Shown piece after piece: positions 45,443 through 57,798 of a stretch of 64,000 nt of DNA; within the stretch, counting starts at the first letter, position 1, and each line of letters opens with the position of its first letter. The notes under the pieces are model-generated. The model searched no databases. It saw nothing but the letters and a program-made list of their open reading frames with translations, and was not told where the DNA came from. Source of the DNA: Saccharum officinarum (lineage: Eukaryota > Streptophyta > Magnoliopsida > Poales > Poaceae); contig CM036168.1 of assembly GCA_020631735.1 (NCBI GenBank), positions 103,932,036 through 103,996,035 of the forward strand, in the 5' to 3' direction. Both the position numbers and the translations under genes were made by a program.

Positions 45443-47752
45443 TCATCCCGAGATTTGGAAAGCGTACCATTTTTCATAGAATTCCTTATAGCCATCCCGC
45501 AAATAGTCCTCCCGTTCCCAGGTAGCGTCACTTTCATTATTCTGATTACTCCATATTACTTTATACCACTTAACCACTTTGCTTCTAGTTACTCGTTCCT
45601 GAGTATCTATCACCCGGACTGGCTTTTCTTCGTAAGTTAAATCAGACTCAAGCCTGATATCTCCTAACGGGACTCTTTCCTCAGGAACTCGAAGACACTT
45701 TTTGAGCTGAGATACATGGAAGACGTTGAATATGGCACTCATTTTAGGAGGTAACTGGATTTTATACGCAACAGCTCCACTCTTGCCTATGATCTGGAAA
45801 GGACCCACGTATCTTGGCGCAAGTTTCCTCTTAACACCAAAACGTTGGACACTCTTCATTAGAGAAACTTTCAGGTAAACGAAGTCTCCAACTTCAAACT
45901 CGAGCGGTTTTCTACGACGATCAGCATAACTTTTCTGTCTAGCTTGGGCTGCAGCCATATGTTTTTGGATGGTACGGACTTGTTCCTTAGCTTCATGAAC
46001 AAAATCAATACCATAATACCTCCTTTCACCAGCTTCTACCCAGTTCAATGGAGTCCTACACTTACGACTGTACAAAGCTTCGAATGGGGCCATCTTAATA
46101 CTCTCTTGGTAACTATTATTGTACGAGAATTCGGCTAGAGGTAACCATTTTTCCCAAGAACCCTTGGACGATATTACACATGCCCGTAACAGATCTTCTA
46201 AGATTTGGTTAACTCGTTTCGTCTGACCTGACGTCTGGGGGTGATAAGCAGAGCTTCTCACTAACTTGGTTCCCAGAAGGTGATGCAAGTGCTCCCAAAA
46301 GCGAGCAGTGAACTGGGGACCACGGTCAGATATGATAGTACGAGGTATCCTATGGAGCCGGACTATCTGATTAAAATACAACTCAGCATAGTCAGAAGGA
46401 CGATAATCTACTCGAACAGGAATGAAGTGAGCCGACTTGGTTAGGCGGTCTACAATTACCCAGATGGAGTTATGATTTTTGACAGTAGGAGGAAGTCCGA
46501 CAATGAAATCCATACTTATCTCTTCCCATTTCCAACCTGGGATAGAAAGTGGTTGAAGTAACCCAGCTTTCATATGCACAGCTTTAACTCTACAGCAGGT
46601 GTCACACCTAGCCCCATATGCAGCTATCTCTTTCCGCATCTTGGTCCACCAATAGTATGGCTTCAAATCATAATACATCTTATTGCTACCAGGATGGATG
46701 GACAACTTAGAGGAGTGTGCTTCAGACATAATATCATTTCTAAGCTCACGGTCCTTCGGCACAACTAACCTATCCTTGAACCATAGTAGACCCTCTTCAT
46801 GTACCCTGAACTGTGTAGTTTCTTGCTCTTTCATCTTACGCTTGATGTGGAATATACCAGTGTCAGTCTTTTGGAGCTCAATAATTCTGCTTTTGAGAGT
46901 ACAACTGACAGTGATATTGTACAAGACTGCTGGATGTAGAAGGCGAGATCGATGAAAATCAGTTTCAACTAGGGAATGGCAATGAGACTTACGGCTTAAA
47001 GCATCCGCAACCACATTTGTCTTGCCAGGATGATAGTGCACTTGAAGGTTATAATCCTTAATCAACTCGAGCCATCTTCTTTGACGCATATTTAACTCGG
47101 GTTGGGTGAAGATGTATTTGAGGCTTTTGTGGTCTGTGTAGATATTGCAGACATTGCCCAGCAGATAATGCTGCCACACTTTCAAAGCATGAACGACTGC
47201 GGCGAGTTCTAAGTCATGCGTTGGATAATTCGCCTCATGTTTCCGAAGTTGTCGAGAGGTATATGCAATTACTCGGCCTTCCTGCATCAGAACACCTCCC
47301 AAACCTATGCCTGAGGCATCACAATAAACATCAAATGGTTTCTCGATATCCGGTTGTGCCAAAACCGGAGCTGAGGTTAGGAGAGTTCGCAGTTTGTGAA
47401 AAGCCGCATCACACTCAGGAGTCCAGACAAACCTGGTGTCTTTTTGTAGCAACCGAGTCATTGGCTTGGCTATTTTGGAGAAATCCGGGATGAAGCGACG
47501 ATAATAGCCAGCCAAACCAAGGAAACTCCAGACCTCATGAACCGAGATAGGAGCCTTCCAGTTTAGTACTTCTTGTACCTTGGCAGGGTCCACCATAATT
47601 CCTCCATCGGACAACACATGCCCAAGGAAAGGTACTTCTCGAAGCCAGAATTCGCACTTACTGAACTTTGCATATAGTTGATGTTCACGCAGTCTTGTGA
47701 GGACTATACGCAGATGTTCAGCGTGATCTTCCTCATTTACAGAATTTATCAG
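45443..47752 (-). pseudogene. Chromovirus pol fragment: end of RT, RNase H, integrase, chromodomain
   Basis: The open frame is 724 residues from 47617; homology continues upstream to about 47752 ([13 protein letters not shown]), where it stops just after the place of the RT catalytic FIDD motif, which is lost. RNase H carries D100, E137, D162 and D205. The integrase zinc module has H301, H308, C338 and C341. The core has D370 and D431, but the third residue, 35 positions on, is K467 instead of Glu, and the neighbouring QTDGQ motif reads QTSGQ. GPY/F-like RYVGPF is at 602-607 and a chromodomain-like end at 665-715 ([22 protein letters not shown]). A chromodomain and a TGTAACACC-type LTR fit the Tekay clade. 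The long open frame suggests recent insertion, but the product lacks a working RT and integrase. Confidence 0.9.
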
Positions 47753-49250
47753 TGATGCTCTGACTCAAGAGAACAATAACTCTATCTATGCTGCTTCTAA
47801 GAGCCGCAAGAGGGCACTTGAGGCAGGTGCTTCACAGTCTCGAGCTCCAGCTGCCCCGAGGGCTCCTCGCCCTCCTGCCACAAGTGCTAAGTTCCGTCCT
47901 CCGCAAAAGAAGGCGCCAGTGAAGACTGGGTTTCGCAAGACATATACAGTGGCTCTTAGGGATGAAAACGATCGGAACCGATCGATAGGATGCCAAATCA
48001 CTTTCGTTTTCACATCTTTTTCTCAGAAACGAAATCGATACGATATTGTCGGAAACGAATACGGCACCGATATTCCGGTAATTTCGAAAACGCTAGTAGT
48101 CGATCGGAAAATACATCGATAACGATCGGAATCCATAAGAACGGTATCTAAAAAACGATAAACACGCCAAAATGTAGAACATGAGAAGATCCATATAACT
48201 CGACCTATCTCACATGACAATAGTAAATAAAGCCACAATTGACAAGATCACAAGCTGAAACCACACAATTCACATAATCTTAGGTCTCAAATAGTGGCAA
48301 ACCACGCAACAGTATGACAATTCTTGACAAAGATACAAATAAACAATCATGTTCTAAGTTGACTCAACATAAATAGTGATCAAAACATGAATTATTAGAG
48401 TTCCTTTTTCAGTGGAGGTTGTAGCCTATAGGTTTCCTAAAGATGAACGTCAAGCATGTCATCGTCGTCCCCGGCCACATCTTCCCATCTATATTCTGAG
48501 TATTCATCCTACATAGTTTGTGATGGATACATACATATGTTAGTTGTCAAACAAGGCAATTGTAGATGAGTTAGTAACAAGCATCATATTAATGTACGGA
48601 GATATGTAAGGCTCGTAACAATAGATGTATTAGCGCAATAGTGCTAATAAGAAATAAAAATCTGAGAAACACATAGCTAATAAGAAGCAAACACAATATA
48701 TATATATGTGTCGCAGGTAGCAGCCAACACATCATATATAAGGTAAAGGCTAGAAAAAAGAACCTCGAGTTGTCTTCTTGTTATACACATGAAATACTTC
48801 CGTTAGATAGTTTCTTTCCAAAAATTATTTGCCTTGTGTGCAAATGTGATCCTTTCCAAAAAAAATTTGTCTTGTGTGCTTGCAGCTTGCGTGTACAGAT
48901 GTGATCCTTTCCAAAAAAAATTGCCTTGTGTGCTTGCGTGTGTAATGCATTGTATATCTATAAATAAATAAGGATTCATTAATTAAAGGTCTTTGAATCG
49001 GTAATTATCGACGGTAAATTACCGGTTAAATACGGAAATCTTCGAAAACGATCAGAAGAGGGCAAAATCATTTTCGCTTTCGTTTCCGATTATTTTTACC
49101 GTTATCATTTTCATTTTTTGGTTACCGCTATCATTTTCGTTTAGGCATAAAAATCGGAAAAAACTCGAAAACGATTTCGGAAAATCGGAGATTATCATTT
49201 TCGTTTTCATCCCTAGTGGCTCTGCCAAAGAGTAATTCGGGCTATATGTT
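47753..49250 (+). pseudogene. gag C-terminal fragment, split by a hAT element
   Basis: The plus strand encodes [18 protein letters not shown], then a Pro/Ala/Lys-rich stretch ending KTGFRKTYTVAL. Joined across the hAT insert it continues PKSNSGYMFK. It resembles the basic gag region of Tekay-type elements. It lies on the strand opposite to pol, and it runs directly into LTR-like noncoding sequence at about 49250. Confidence 0.6.
47957..49215. mobile_element. Non-autonomous hAT element with perfect ends
   Basis: 1259 bp with perfect 14-bp terminal inverted repeats (TAGGGATGAAAACG / CGTTTTCATCCCTA) and a perfect 8-bp target duplication GTGGCTCT at 47949-47956 and 49216-49223. Both ends are rich in CGATCGGAA / TTTCGTTT words, likely transposase-binding repeats. 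A tandem repeat of about 65 bp (GATCCTTTCCAAAAAAAATT, CTTGTGTGCTTGC) lies at 48820-48950. No transposase frame is left. Confidence 0.93.
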
Positions 49251-51718
49251 TAAAATTTCACTTAATTACTTAAGTAAATTAAGAAATGGATTTAAATAAA
49301 TATTTTAGGTGGGCCAACCTTACTTTCTGGTGTTTTTGTGACCTATGTGAACTTTTGGTAATATTAGTTTGGTCTTAGAGGATGTTTGCCACGTAAATAA
49401 ATATTTAATCTTTGCAATTCTAGGTTTTCTGGACAGCTGGTAGTATCTTTGGGTTTGACCCTTAATAAAAGTGTTTGCTGGAAAACTTGTGAATACCAAA
49501 ATTGTAGTAAACTTGATAAACTAGCTTGTGTCAAAATTTGGGAGCATTTGGCTTAGTAGTTTAGGAGTTATTGTTTTTTTAAGTGACAGTCCAGAATTGA
49601 CTGCTCTCTGTTTGGGGAGGACAGATTCTGGAACTTTGGAATTTTAACTAGGTAAACTTTGGAATTAAGTGTTGTGGTCTGAAAATATTTTGTGGTGCAT
49701 TTCATAAGCTTTCCAGATTGTCTTAGATCATATCTTTTGGAGTTGGGAATCTCCAGTTATGTTAGAAACAAGTATCTGCTGTCCAGAATGTCTTACTGTG
49801 ATATTTTGGGTTGGAGGTGGTAACCTAAATAATGTCACTCTTGTGTTTGTTAGGTGTTAGGGCCTTAACCGAAGATGAACAACTATACCTTAGGTTGTGT
49901 AGATTAGGTAAGTACTTCGCCACCGGAGAAGAGATTTGCACGTAATGGTGAAGTGACTTGAATAGAGTACTTTTACTGTTGAAATGCATTTCATTCCGAG
50001 CATGTTGCACCCATTATGCATCCATGATATTTATTGTGCATTCATGCAATAGGTGTTCCAGAGGGGGTAACACTCCTCGAGTTCGAGCCAGCGATACCGG
50101 AGGAGGTCCAGGACCAGCCGGAGCAGCCAGAGGAACCAACCGGCGGAGAAGTTTCCGCAGAAGATCTACCCGAGTGTCCTGACCACCGGCCCTCGACCTT
50201 TCTGAAAGGCAAGCCCCGATGCATGCTGAATCCATCATTTTATAAATCTATCTTGAGTACTTTTAATTGTTTAATGCATTAAGTTGTAGGAGTTGTATGA
50301 AAACAATTGTTGCATTATACCTGTCCTTGTCTAGATATCGTACTTAAACCCTAATTTAGGTTTAGGCACGTATCAATGCTTAGCCCTGCGTAGTACGGTA
50401 GAAGTCGGGTGATTTCCGGTCATCCGCGAGATGTAGGAAGGATTCACGAGTGGCTTATGGCTATCATGGAAGGAACCATGCTTAAAAAATGAAATTGAGA
50501 CCGGGCGGGAGTTCGATAGTACAGCCGGAAGACACTTCACGTCTTGGGTGTGGAGCTATGCCCGTCTGAGTCGTTTAAGGACCGATTCGCTGTACGTCCT
50601 TGAGTCATGTTGAACGCAGTCTAACACTTAGTTGGTCGGATAAGTCGTTCCGACCGCGAAGCCGAGTAATTTGATTCAGGCCGGGAATCGAATGGTAGGT
50701 TGCTTCTTGGAGGAGAGAAAGGATGTGCTTGGGGACATTGGCGTGAGACCAAGGGGGGTTAGAGTCCCTATCACCTGGCAGAGTGTCGCCCTTAGGGTCG
50801 CGACATCATTCGGACCCGCGATTCCTGAATCATATGAAAAGGTGGCTTGTGTGACCCTGGCAGGGGCCTGCGCGGTGAGTGTTAGAAATACCCCTCCAGC
50901 TGGATAGGAATTCGATTCGAATCGCCGTCGCTCCCGGTTAGTGAGCACTTGACTTGAGCAGCGGCAACGTAGATCTCATTAAATGAACCGGTGGTTAAGG
51001 GAATGATACAATGTTGCCACAATTCATACCTGCTCTGGATATAATAATGATAATTGTTTGATTATAATCAAGTGCATGCTTAGTACAGGTGCTAAGATAG
51101 ATGACAGGTAAATGCTAAAAATAAATGCTAGTACAGGTTAAAAGAGTTTAAATTACTTATGCTTTTCCGCAAAAGGTAATGTCAGCCAGCTCCAATTATG
51201 AAAGCCTTGCATAATCCTTGGTGTCATCTTATTTCTGGTTTTTGACGGGTAAGTCTAGCTGAGTACATTCCAGTACTCAGGGTTTATTCCCTCCTGTTGT
51301 AGATGATATGCTCTACCAAGGCTTCTGTAAAAATTGTCTCCACCCTGCGGGTGACGAAGACTAGATCACTTGGGCGTGATCATCTTTATGTACTTTTCTG
51401 ATGCTTTTGCGGGTGGTTGATCTTCAAGACTGGCAGTAGTATGTGAACTAATGCGTGTATTATGCTTCCGCTACTTTATAAACTTGGTTTGTAATATTTG
51501 CGACTCCGTGTGTGTAAACTTATTTCGGAACTATTTGTGAAATGTAACGTATGATGTTGTATGTTGAATGATGCGATCTTGGTTGTAAGCAAGTTGGTTT
51601 GAAATCCTTCGTGGTTTCGATTGACTACCGGGATTATATGGGCTCAAGTTCGAAAATTTGAGCGCTTCGGTGCTTGTTTTTGTACTTGTGCTCTTATAAT
51701 TTGGTCGGTTCTGTTACA
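49251..51718 (+). repeat. LTR end portion of the chromovirus
   Basis: Mostly AT-rich noncoding sequence that ends GGTCGGTTCTGTTACA at the target duplication. The start of this LTR is not adjacent; the only LTR starts are the two arms of the palindrome. Short open frames near 50000-50900 show no recognisable product. Confidence 0.65.
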
Positions 51719-51723
51719 TAACA

Positions 51724-54700
51724 TGTCCACAATAACATCAATAACATGTCAACAAGTCAAATGCTACTTATCTCCCATTGTTTTTAGACTTCCTCTGTTA
51801 CCTGAAATATAGATGAATACGACAAATATCAAATAAAGGACACAAATGTAAGAATATAACAGTTGTACAAAACATAAGACAATACCTTTTCATGGAGTGA
51901 GGACCTCTTTGTAGACAATATTTTTTGTGTATGTACCATTTACTTTTGTCTTCTTTTTCTTGTCATTCTTGTCCTCGAGTCGAACATCAAGAATCCTGAT
52001 GTTTGATCTAGCAGTAGCTCTAGATAGCACAACATACAACTGACCATAAGAGAACACCGATTCAGACAAATACACACCAGCATTGGAGATAGTCTGCCCC
52101 TGTGCCTTGTTAATCGTCATGGCAAAACTGAGTCTAATAGGAAACTGCTTCCTCTTGAACTGGAACGGGAACATCTCGTCATCCGAGGGCATAACGGAAT
52201 CCATGGTAGGAAGATTCGCTTTCCGGCATGGTCTCCGACCATAATTTCTGCATTAACAGTATTTCTTTGGAACCCTCGAACCACCAGCCTGGTTCCATTA
52301 CAAAGTCCACCCGCAGGGTCGATATTCCTTAGCAATATGACCGGGCACCCAATCTTGAGCTTTAACACATGTGGAGGAAGACCATTGTGGGTCAAAGTGT
52401 TGAGGAACTCAGATGGGTAGTAGTTGTGTGGATCATCCACCGCACTATCAAAGTTGTGGTACATCATCTCATCCCCTTGGAAACGGCTTATCATCTTCAT
52501 GTTAATCATATCAACCTAGTCATTCCACTAAGATAATATTGCTCGTGAGATGATGTAGCTCTTGTTTGACATATTGGCATTGAGGGCAGGGAATATGCAG
52601 TCAATTAACGTATCAAGATCACTGTCTTCCCTGGTCTGTGGTATGCATAGATCATCAGGAAGGCGGATTTCACCATCACCATTAACCTCCTCTATGCCTC
52701 CACCGATGCGTAGCAAGTATTCTGCAAACCACGGATCATTCTTTGCCCTCATGTTACGCACCAACTTTAGATGTCGCATAGAATCCCAAAGGTATGACAC
52801 CCGTAGTTAGGCACCAACTATTTGAGCCCTTGACCCTCTTCGAACAACTGGGAGAACTTGCCTGAAATCTCCACCAAACACCATAGTCTTCCCCCAAACG
52901 GCAAGTTAGGACGGTCCATGGTATCACGCAGGCTGTTGTCCATTGCCTCAACACCTTGCCTCTTCATCATCGTCACCTCATCCCAAATAATAAGGGATGT
53001 GGTCCAAAGCAGCTTGGCGGTACCACTCTATTTTGTGAAGGTGCAAAAGGCCCCACCATCGAGGGTGAGAGGAATCTTAAAGCGCGAGTGGGTGATTCTG
53101 CCACCAGGCATTATTGAGGCAGCAACACTAGATGTTGTTGTTGCCACGGCAATCTTGTTCTGACTACGTATAGTAGCAAGCAGGGCCCTGTATAGATAAG
53201 TCTTTCCGGTGCCGCCAGGTCCATCCACAAAGAATAAACCCCCATGATTGCTATCAATAGTAGACATAATCTCATTGTAGGCAGCATGCTGCTCCTCGTT
53301 AAGGGTCTTTGATAGTGCCATGTCATCAACGCTTGCCTCAACGCTAGCCTCCTCAAAAATCTCTCTGGGAATCTCACCAGATGGATCATATGTGTCATCG
53401 ATATCAGGAAGTGGGTACATCTTTATGTCCTTCTGCATTGATTCTAACAACTTCCGAATATCTTTGAGGACCATCTACTCTATTGCGAAGCTGGACTAGT
53501 TATTACGCCTGTAGTCCTTTGACATTGCCTCCTTGTGCTTTTCCCAGAGATCCAACACATCACTCGGCTCACAAAATACTAAAATTGTTGCAAAGAGTCT
53601 TCACAGTGCATATGACATCATCCATAGAGTAGCTTCAGCAAGGCTCTCGTGCAGCGTGTTGTCCGCTTCCATGAGGCCCCTTCTTTCTACGGCTTCACGA
53701 AAAGTCGGTAGGAGCTCACTAGAAACCGTCCTTAGAACAGAGAACGAGGTTGCACCAGGCACGTGGTTTAGAAGCATCCTAAGATAGTAACGCTCCCCTT
53801 CAGCTGGATTGGCACATACAACTCTTCCGATCTGTCTTAAACAATTTTTTTGTGCTCTCCTAATCCATTCTTTTCTCTATGAGTCCCACTTATAGTACTC
53901 AGGAAAGTCCCGATACAATATACCGCGGGCATGTTCAGATGTGTTGTTCTTTTTGAAGTAGGTTGTAAGCATCGACCTTTCAACACCTGGACGTTTAAGC
54001 ACTCGTCGAACACCTTCGCACTTGTAAAATGACACCATGTGCATGTCAGGAAGATGCAGCTGCAAGGATAACACCGAAGGCGACCTATCACTTATATCAA
54101 AACCATATATCCTCCACAAGGTTTCTGGTGGAGTTACCCATCTAGCATCCCTGTATTGTTTGATCTCATCAATGTTTCCTTCATTGTCCTCCTTGTCGGC
54201 CTCTCTCACAGCCACAGACGCGTGGTCATGACCCTTGTAGATGTACTTAAATAAATACTTAACGGCCTTTATGCTCCCACATGCCTCAACATTGATGTGG
54301 CAATTGAACAGACATAGGAGGTATGGGTTGTAAGGTATGACCCATCTGTTGTCAAGGTCATGCCCATGAACTTTTTGTTTTCTACCATCGTCGCGCCGTC
54401 TATAAACTGGGTATGAATCCTTGCCCTGTAATGTGGCATCACAGAAAGGGCGTGGGTAACGGTTCTTGCATGATTCACGGCCCTTTGTGCACGGACAATT
54501 GCGATTAAGTACTCCACAAGGGCCATGCATCATATGCTTTGTAACCATTTTATACAAGTCTGGATACTTCTTCTTGTTTGGGAGCTCGACTGAGATGAGA
54601 AGGTCATACTACTCTGGGCACGTGATCTTGTACTTTCTCTTCATGATTAGCAAAAAATGTGTGTGCGGTAGACCCCTCTTCTGAAACTGCACAACATACA

Positions 54701-54857
54701 CATGTGCGCGAACCTTTCTGAGGATATCCTTTTTTAGCAACTTGTCCTTAAGCTCTTCCAGTTTTGCTCTAAAGACCCGATCAATAAGGTCTGGACGATC
54801 ATGTGGTGTTTGTCTAGGGTACAACTCACGCGTGATCTCATCTCACTTTGGATTACA
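51724..54857 (-). pseudogene. Helitron Rep/Pif1-helicase gene, helicase half, decayed
   Basis: Reading right to left: the Rep HUH region (GLPHTHFLLIM, about 54670), the tyrosine region (KAVKYLFKYIYKGHD, about 54250), then the Pif1-type helicase with Walker A FVDGPGGTGKTYLYRALLA (about 53210), Walker B IIWDEVTMM (about 52985), MVFGGDFRQVLPVVRRG (about 52880) and the C-terminal LSFAMTINKAQGQTISNAGVY and LYVVLSRAT motifs (about 52100-52030). This order is that of Helitron RepHel proteins, which cut and transfer a single strand and unwind DNA for rolling-circle transposition. The frame is broken by frameshifts (for example near 52893 and 52200) and stops (near 54610), so no active protein is made. 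Confidence 0.88.
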
Positions 54858-56141
54858 TGTCATAGTTATGAAGATGTCTGGTTTTCCAAAGCTTCGCACC
54901 AGTGCCATGGCATCCATGTACCTACGCCTCATGTCCTTCGGGCCTCCGATAAATGACGAAGGCATCACCGTCCGCTTCCGAACAGCTTCTTATCTACCCT
55001 CACCAGCATGTAGGCTATCAACCAATCCTTGGTAAAGGTCGGCCCTAATCTCCGTTTGATGATTGCGTATGTAATCCAATCGAGAACTCTCAATTTTGAT
55101 GTACGTGTCCACCGTAAACTGTTGGAAAAGACGCTTGCCATAAAGTATGGGATTAAACATTCCTGGCCGTATCTAGAACTTGTAGCAGTAGTAGTCATGC
55201 ATAGAAACACATAAATTTCCCAGAGAGTCTACAAAAAAAACTATGGTATTAGAGGTGTTCCTAGGATAACGGTTTGATATACATGAAAAGTATAAGAAGA
55301 TAAACAAACCTATTTCTTCTTATTCAGTACCACTACGAGCCTTACATAGGGCACGAGCCGTGTTGATATCCTCTATAGTAACACCTTTCTTTGGGATATC
55401 CATATGCCATCCAAGCTCACCGCTAGGGAAGAAGAGTGGGTATGAAAGAGCATCATAACATCCATGGTATGATCGGATGCCATGCCTGCTCCTATCTTTC
55501 CCATGTAAGACAACACTATTATGAAACTGACCAAGGAGTTCACTACCCTCGATCCAAACAGCAGCCACCTCAGAAGCCATCGGCACATTGTATGTCCTTT
55601 GGTCCAACCGTTGATCAAGGTTAAATGTGAGATGATAGTCCTCGAGGTATTCAGCCTGCCCCATACTCCTCAAATGTTGTGAGTACGGGTTGTCACGAAG
55701 GATGGCCATCAGTCTGTCTATAACTTCTTTATCTTTTTGGTACTGCTCTTCACGACACCTTCGGTACCGGTGCTCAAGGCTCGGATCGTCATCATAGAAG
55801 TAAAGCTCAAGATGTCTGGGCTCAATACCATCTTCTCTCCCAAATGACCTTATGTTGTGATAGATCATGCCATGTGCACAAAAGGTATATATGCCGCTGT
55901 TTCTGATGTTAGCAGTAGCACTGTCGAGGTGATAATACAGGGAAGTGAAAGAGAAATGGCCATTGAAAAACCTGATATTGTTACGAAAGTGCCTAGTGTC
56001 TGCGTCCGAGCTCATCCATAGCCTCATGAGCTAGTCTGGTATGACCGGCGCACTCAGCTTGACCTTTCCGTTGCGGCAACAGAACCCTGGAGGTTCTTTG
56101 GGAAACCTCTTCGCACCGCAATGACGGCAATTTGGGACAGG
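54858..56141 (-). pseudogene. Helitron RepHel N-terminal part, decayed
   Basis: The minus strand starts with a Cys-rich motif (NCRHCGAKRFPKEPPGFCC, about 56125-56070), a stop at about 56033, then a 235-residue frame (56027-55320) typical of Helitron proteins: HFRNNIRFFNGHFSFTSLYY, YTFCAHGMIYHNI, PRHLELYFYDDD. The next part (LSYPLFFPSGELGWHMDIP, about 55440) belongs to the Helitron helicase-like N-terminal domain. Stops and possible introns (55200-55320) separate it from the Rep half. 56142-56651 is noncoding or an earlier exon remnant. Confidence 0.82.
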
Positions 56142-56651
56142 TTTTAGCATGTGTGTCTCTCTAGGCATGTTACTATACACCTTTTTGTACGGGTCAGGTA
56201 CTTCAGGGTTAGAAGCCGTGTCTTCCTCAGTAGTATCACTTTGGACATCGTCATCTGATTCCTCTATTGAAATGACATTTGAACATAAAAATAAATGTTA
56301 GATAAAGGAGTGGTTGTTTAGAAATGTATTCGGTATTTGGTACAAATACCTTGCCCAGCAAACATGTATTACTCATCCTCTTCCTCATCATCTTCAAATA
56401 TATCGCCCTCATCATCGTCTGTGATCGCCATAGTGCCATAACATATTACAACTTCGGTAACAATAAAGGAAATCAAATTTTGTACACGATGTTAAAAGTA
56501 GTGCAAATTACCGGTATCATCAAATAATGGTTGTTCAGGTATAGTTGATGCATTTTGATTGCTTGGTCCAACGCTTTCTATCAATCACATAATGGACATG
56601 GTTGAGATAGGAATAAAGTTGTTTCATGTCAAGGAATGTGGATAGGGAGAC

Positions 56652-57698
56652 TGTAACACCCCTGGGTGTTAAGCATGCATTAACATCCCAAAGCATGAGC
56701 ATTAGCATCACATACATGTTCATTATCACATGCAATATAAGTTGAAATTAAATTAAAGTGCGAAAAACATATGTTTGAACCCTAAATTATTGCATTTGCT
56801 TGCTAAGAGTGGTAAAACTTGTTGGGCTATAACTTTAAATGTCTTAGAATTAATTAGCATGATTTTTGGAGCAACATTTGTATTCAAAATCTCCCCAATT
56901 TTTTTTTAAAAATATTCTAGAAAAATAAGTTTTTATTTAAAAATTAGACTTTAAATCATTAATTCAAAATCTGTTTAGAATTTTGAAAAGTGCCCTAAAT
57001 GAAAGTTATAGAGAATTAAATTTTGAACAACTTTTGTTTTGGGGACAACTTGTGAAAATGCCTTTTTCATCTTCAAAATTTGAATTTGAATCAATTTAGA
57101 AAAATCTAGAAATTTATTTATAAATGGAAAAGTCCTTTCTTACCGTAGAGGGCCGCCGCTTCCCTTTCGGCCCGCTGGCCAAAGCGGCCCGGTCTTCTCC
57201 CCCACGCGCGCGCCCGCAGTAGCGCCGCGGCCCGGCCCACGCCCGCGTGGCCTTCTCCCTCTCTCGCTCGCTCGCGCGCGCTGCTGGCCGCCGCAGCAGG
57301 CCGCGCTCGCCGCGTGGCGTTCATGTGCCGTCGAGCTCGCCGCGTGGAGCCTCCGACTCGCCTTAATCTCCACCCGTCGCGCACTACCTCCGCCTCCATC
57401 TCCTCTGTCCCTTGCCTCCCTCCGCGCTCGCGCGCTCGCTCTCTACCACAGCAGCGAGCCGAGGGAGCGCTCGCCATCGCACATCGTCGCCCGGTCCACC
57501 GCGTTTAGCTCCGCCACCGCAGCGCCATTCGTCGATTGCGTCTGCCTCCAGCTCTGCCTGGACCTCCTCCATCCCGTGCGCATGTTTTCGCCCTCATTTG
57601 CACCACGGTAAGGCCAGGGCAGGCTTTTCCTTGGCACGGCGGCGCCTTGGCCGCCGAGCTCGTGCTTCCGTGGAGGGAGCCCTATTCCCTTCCTTCCC
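56652..57698 (+). mobile_element. Start of a second TGTAACACC-type LTR, cut by the gap
   Basis: It starts TGTAACACCCCTGGGTGTTA, like the chromovirus LTR (TGTAACACC, then a small palindrome), and has the same build: AT-rich first, then GC-rich from 57150. It runs into Ns at 57699, so its length, internal region and partner LTR are unknown. Open frames in the GC-rich part are not convincing genes. Confidence 0.7.
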
Positions 57699-57798
57699 NN
57701 NNNNNNNNNNNNNNNNNNNNNNNNNNNNNNNNNNNNNNNNNNNNNNNNNNNNNNNNNNNNNNNNNNNNNNNNNNNNNNNNNNNNNNNNNNNNNNNNNN
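57699..57798. other. Assembly gap (100 N)
   Basis: Exactly 100 Ns, a conventional placeholder for unknown length. The sequence changes from one LTR family to the interior of another element across it. Confidence 0.98.

Larger units (their letters stand above)
41598..51718 (+). mobile_element. Chromodomain Ty3/gypsy element (Tekay-like), internally rearranged
   Basis: Outer borders are TGTAACACCTCAGG at 41598 and TCTGTTACA at 51718, with TAACA target duplications at 41593-41597 and 51719-51723, so it is one insertion event. Inside, the order is abnormal: LTR start (+, 41598-43048), a 915-bp stretch, the same LTR start inverted (43964-45420), a polypurine site, pol on the minus strand (45443-47752), a gag C-terminal piece on the plus strand (about 47753-47956 and 49224-49250), and the LTR end (+, to 51718). 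A hAT element interrupts the gag piece. The N-terminal gag, PBS, protease and catalytic RT are missing. The outer strand is given as plus. Confidence 0.85.
41353..56651 (-). mobile_element. Helitron (3' end at 41353), interrupted by LTR elements; 5' end not found
   Basis: On the minus strand the sequence ends CACTTGACTAG followed by T, which is the CTRR end and A/T insertion rule of Helitrons. Eleven bases before the end there is a hairpin CCCGT-AGCAACGC-ACGGG (41364-41381). Upstream on the same strand lie decayed Rep and Pif1-helicase segments (51890-56440). A chromovirus sits at 41598-51718 with TAACA on each side; removing it joins 41597 to 51724. Another LTR begins at 56652, and the Helitron's 5' TC end was not located, so 56651 is only the visible limit. 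Confidence 0.8.

Noticed and set aside
51724..56141. Host PIF1 helicase gene
   Set aside because: The helicase motifs are preceded by Helitron Rep motifs and the Helitron-specific N-terminal domain, and the frame is broken repeatedly.
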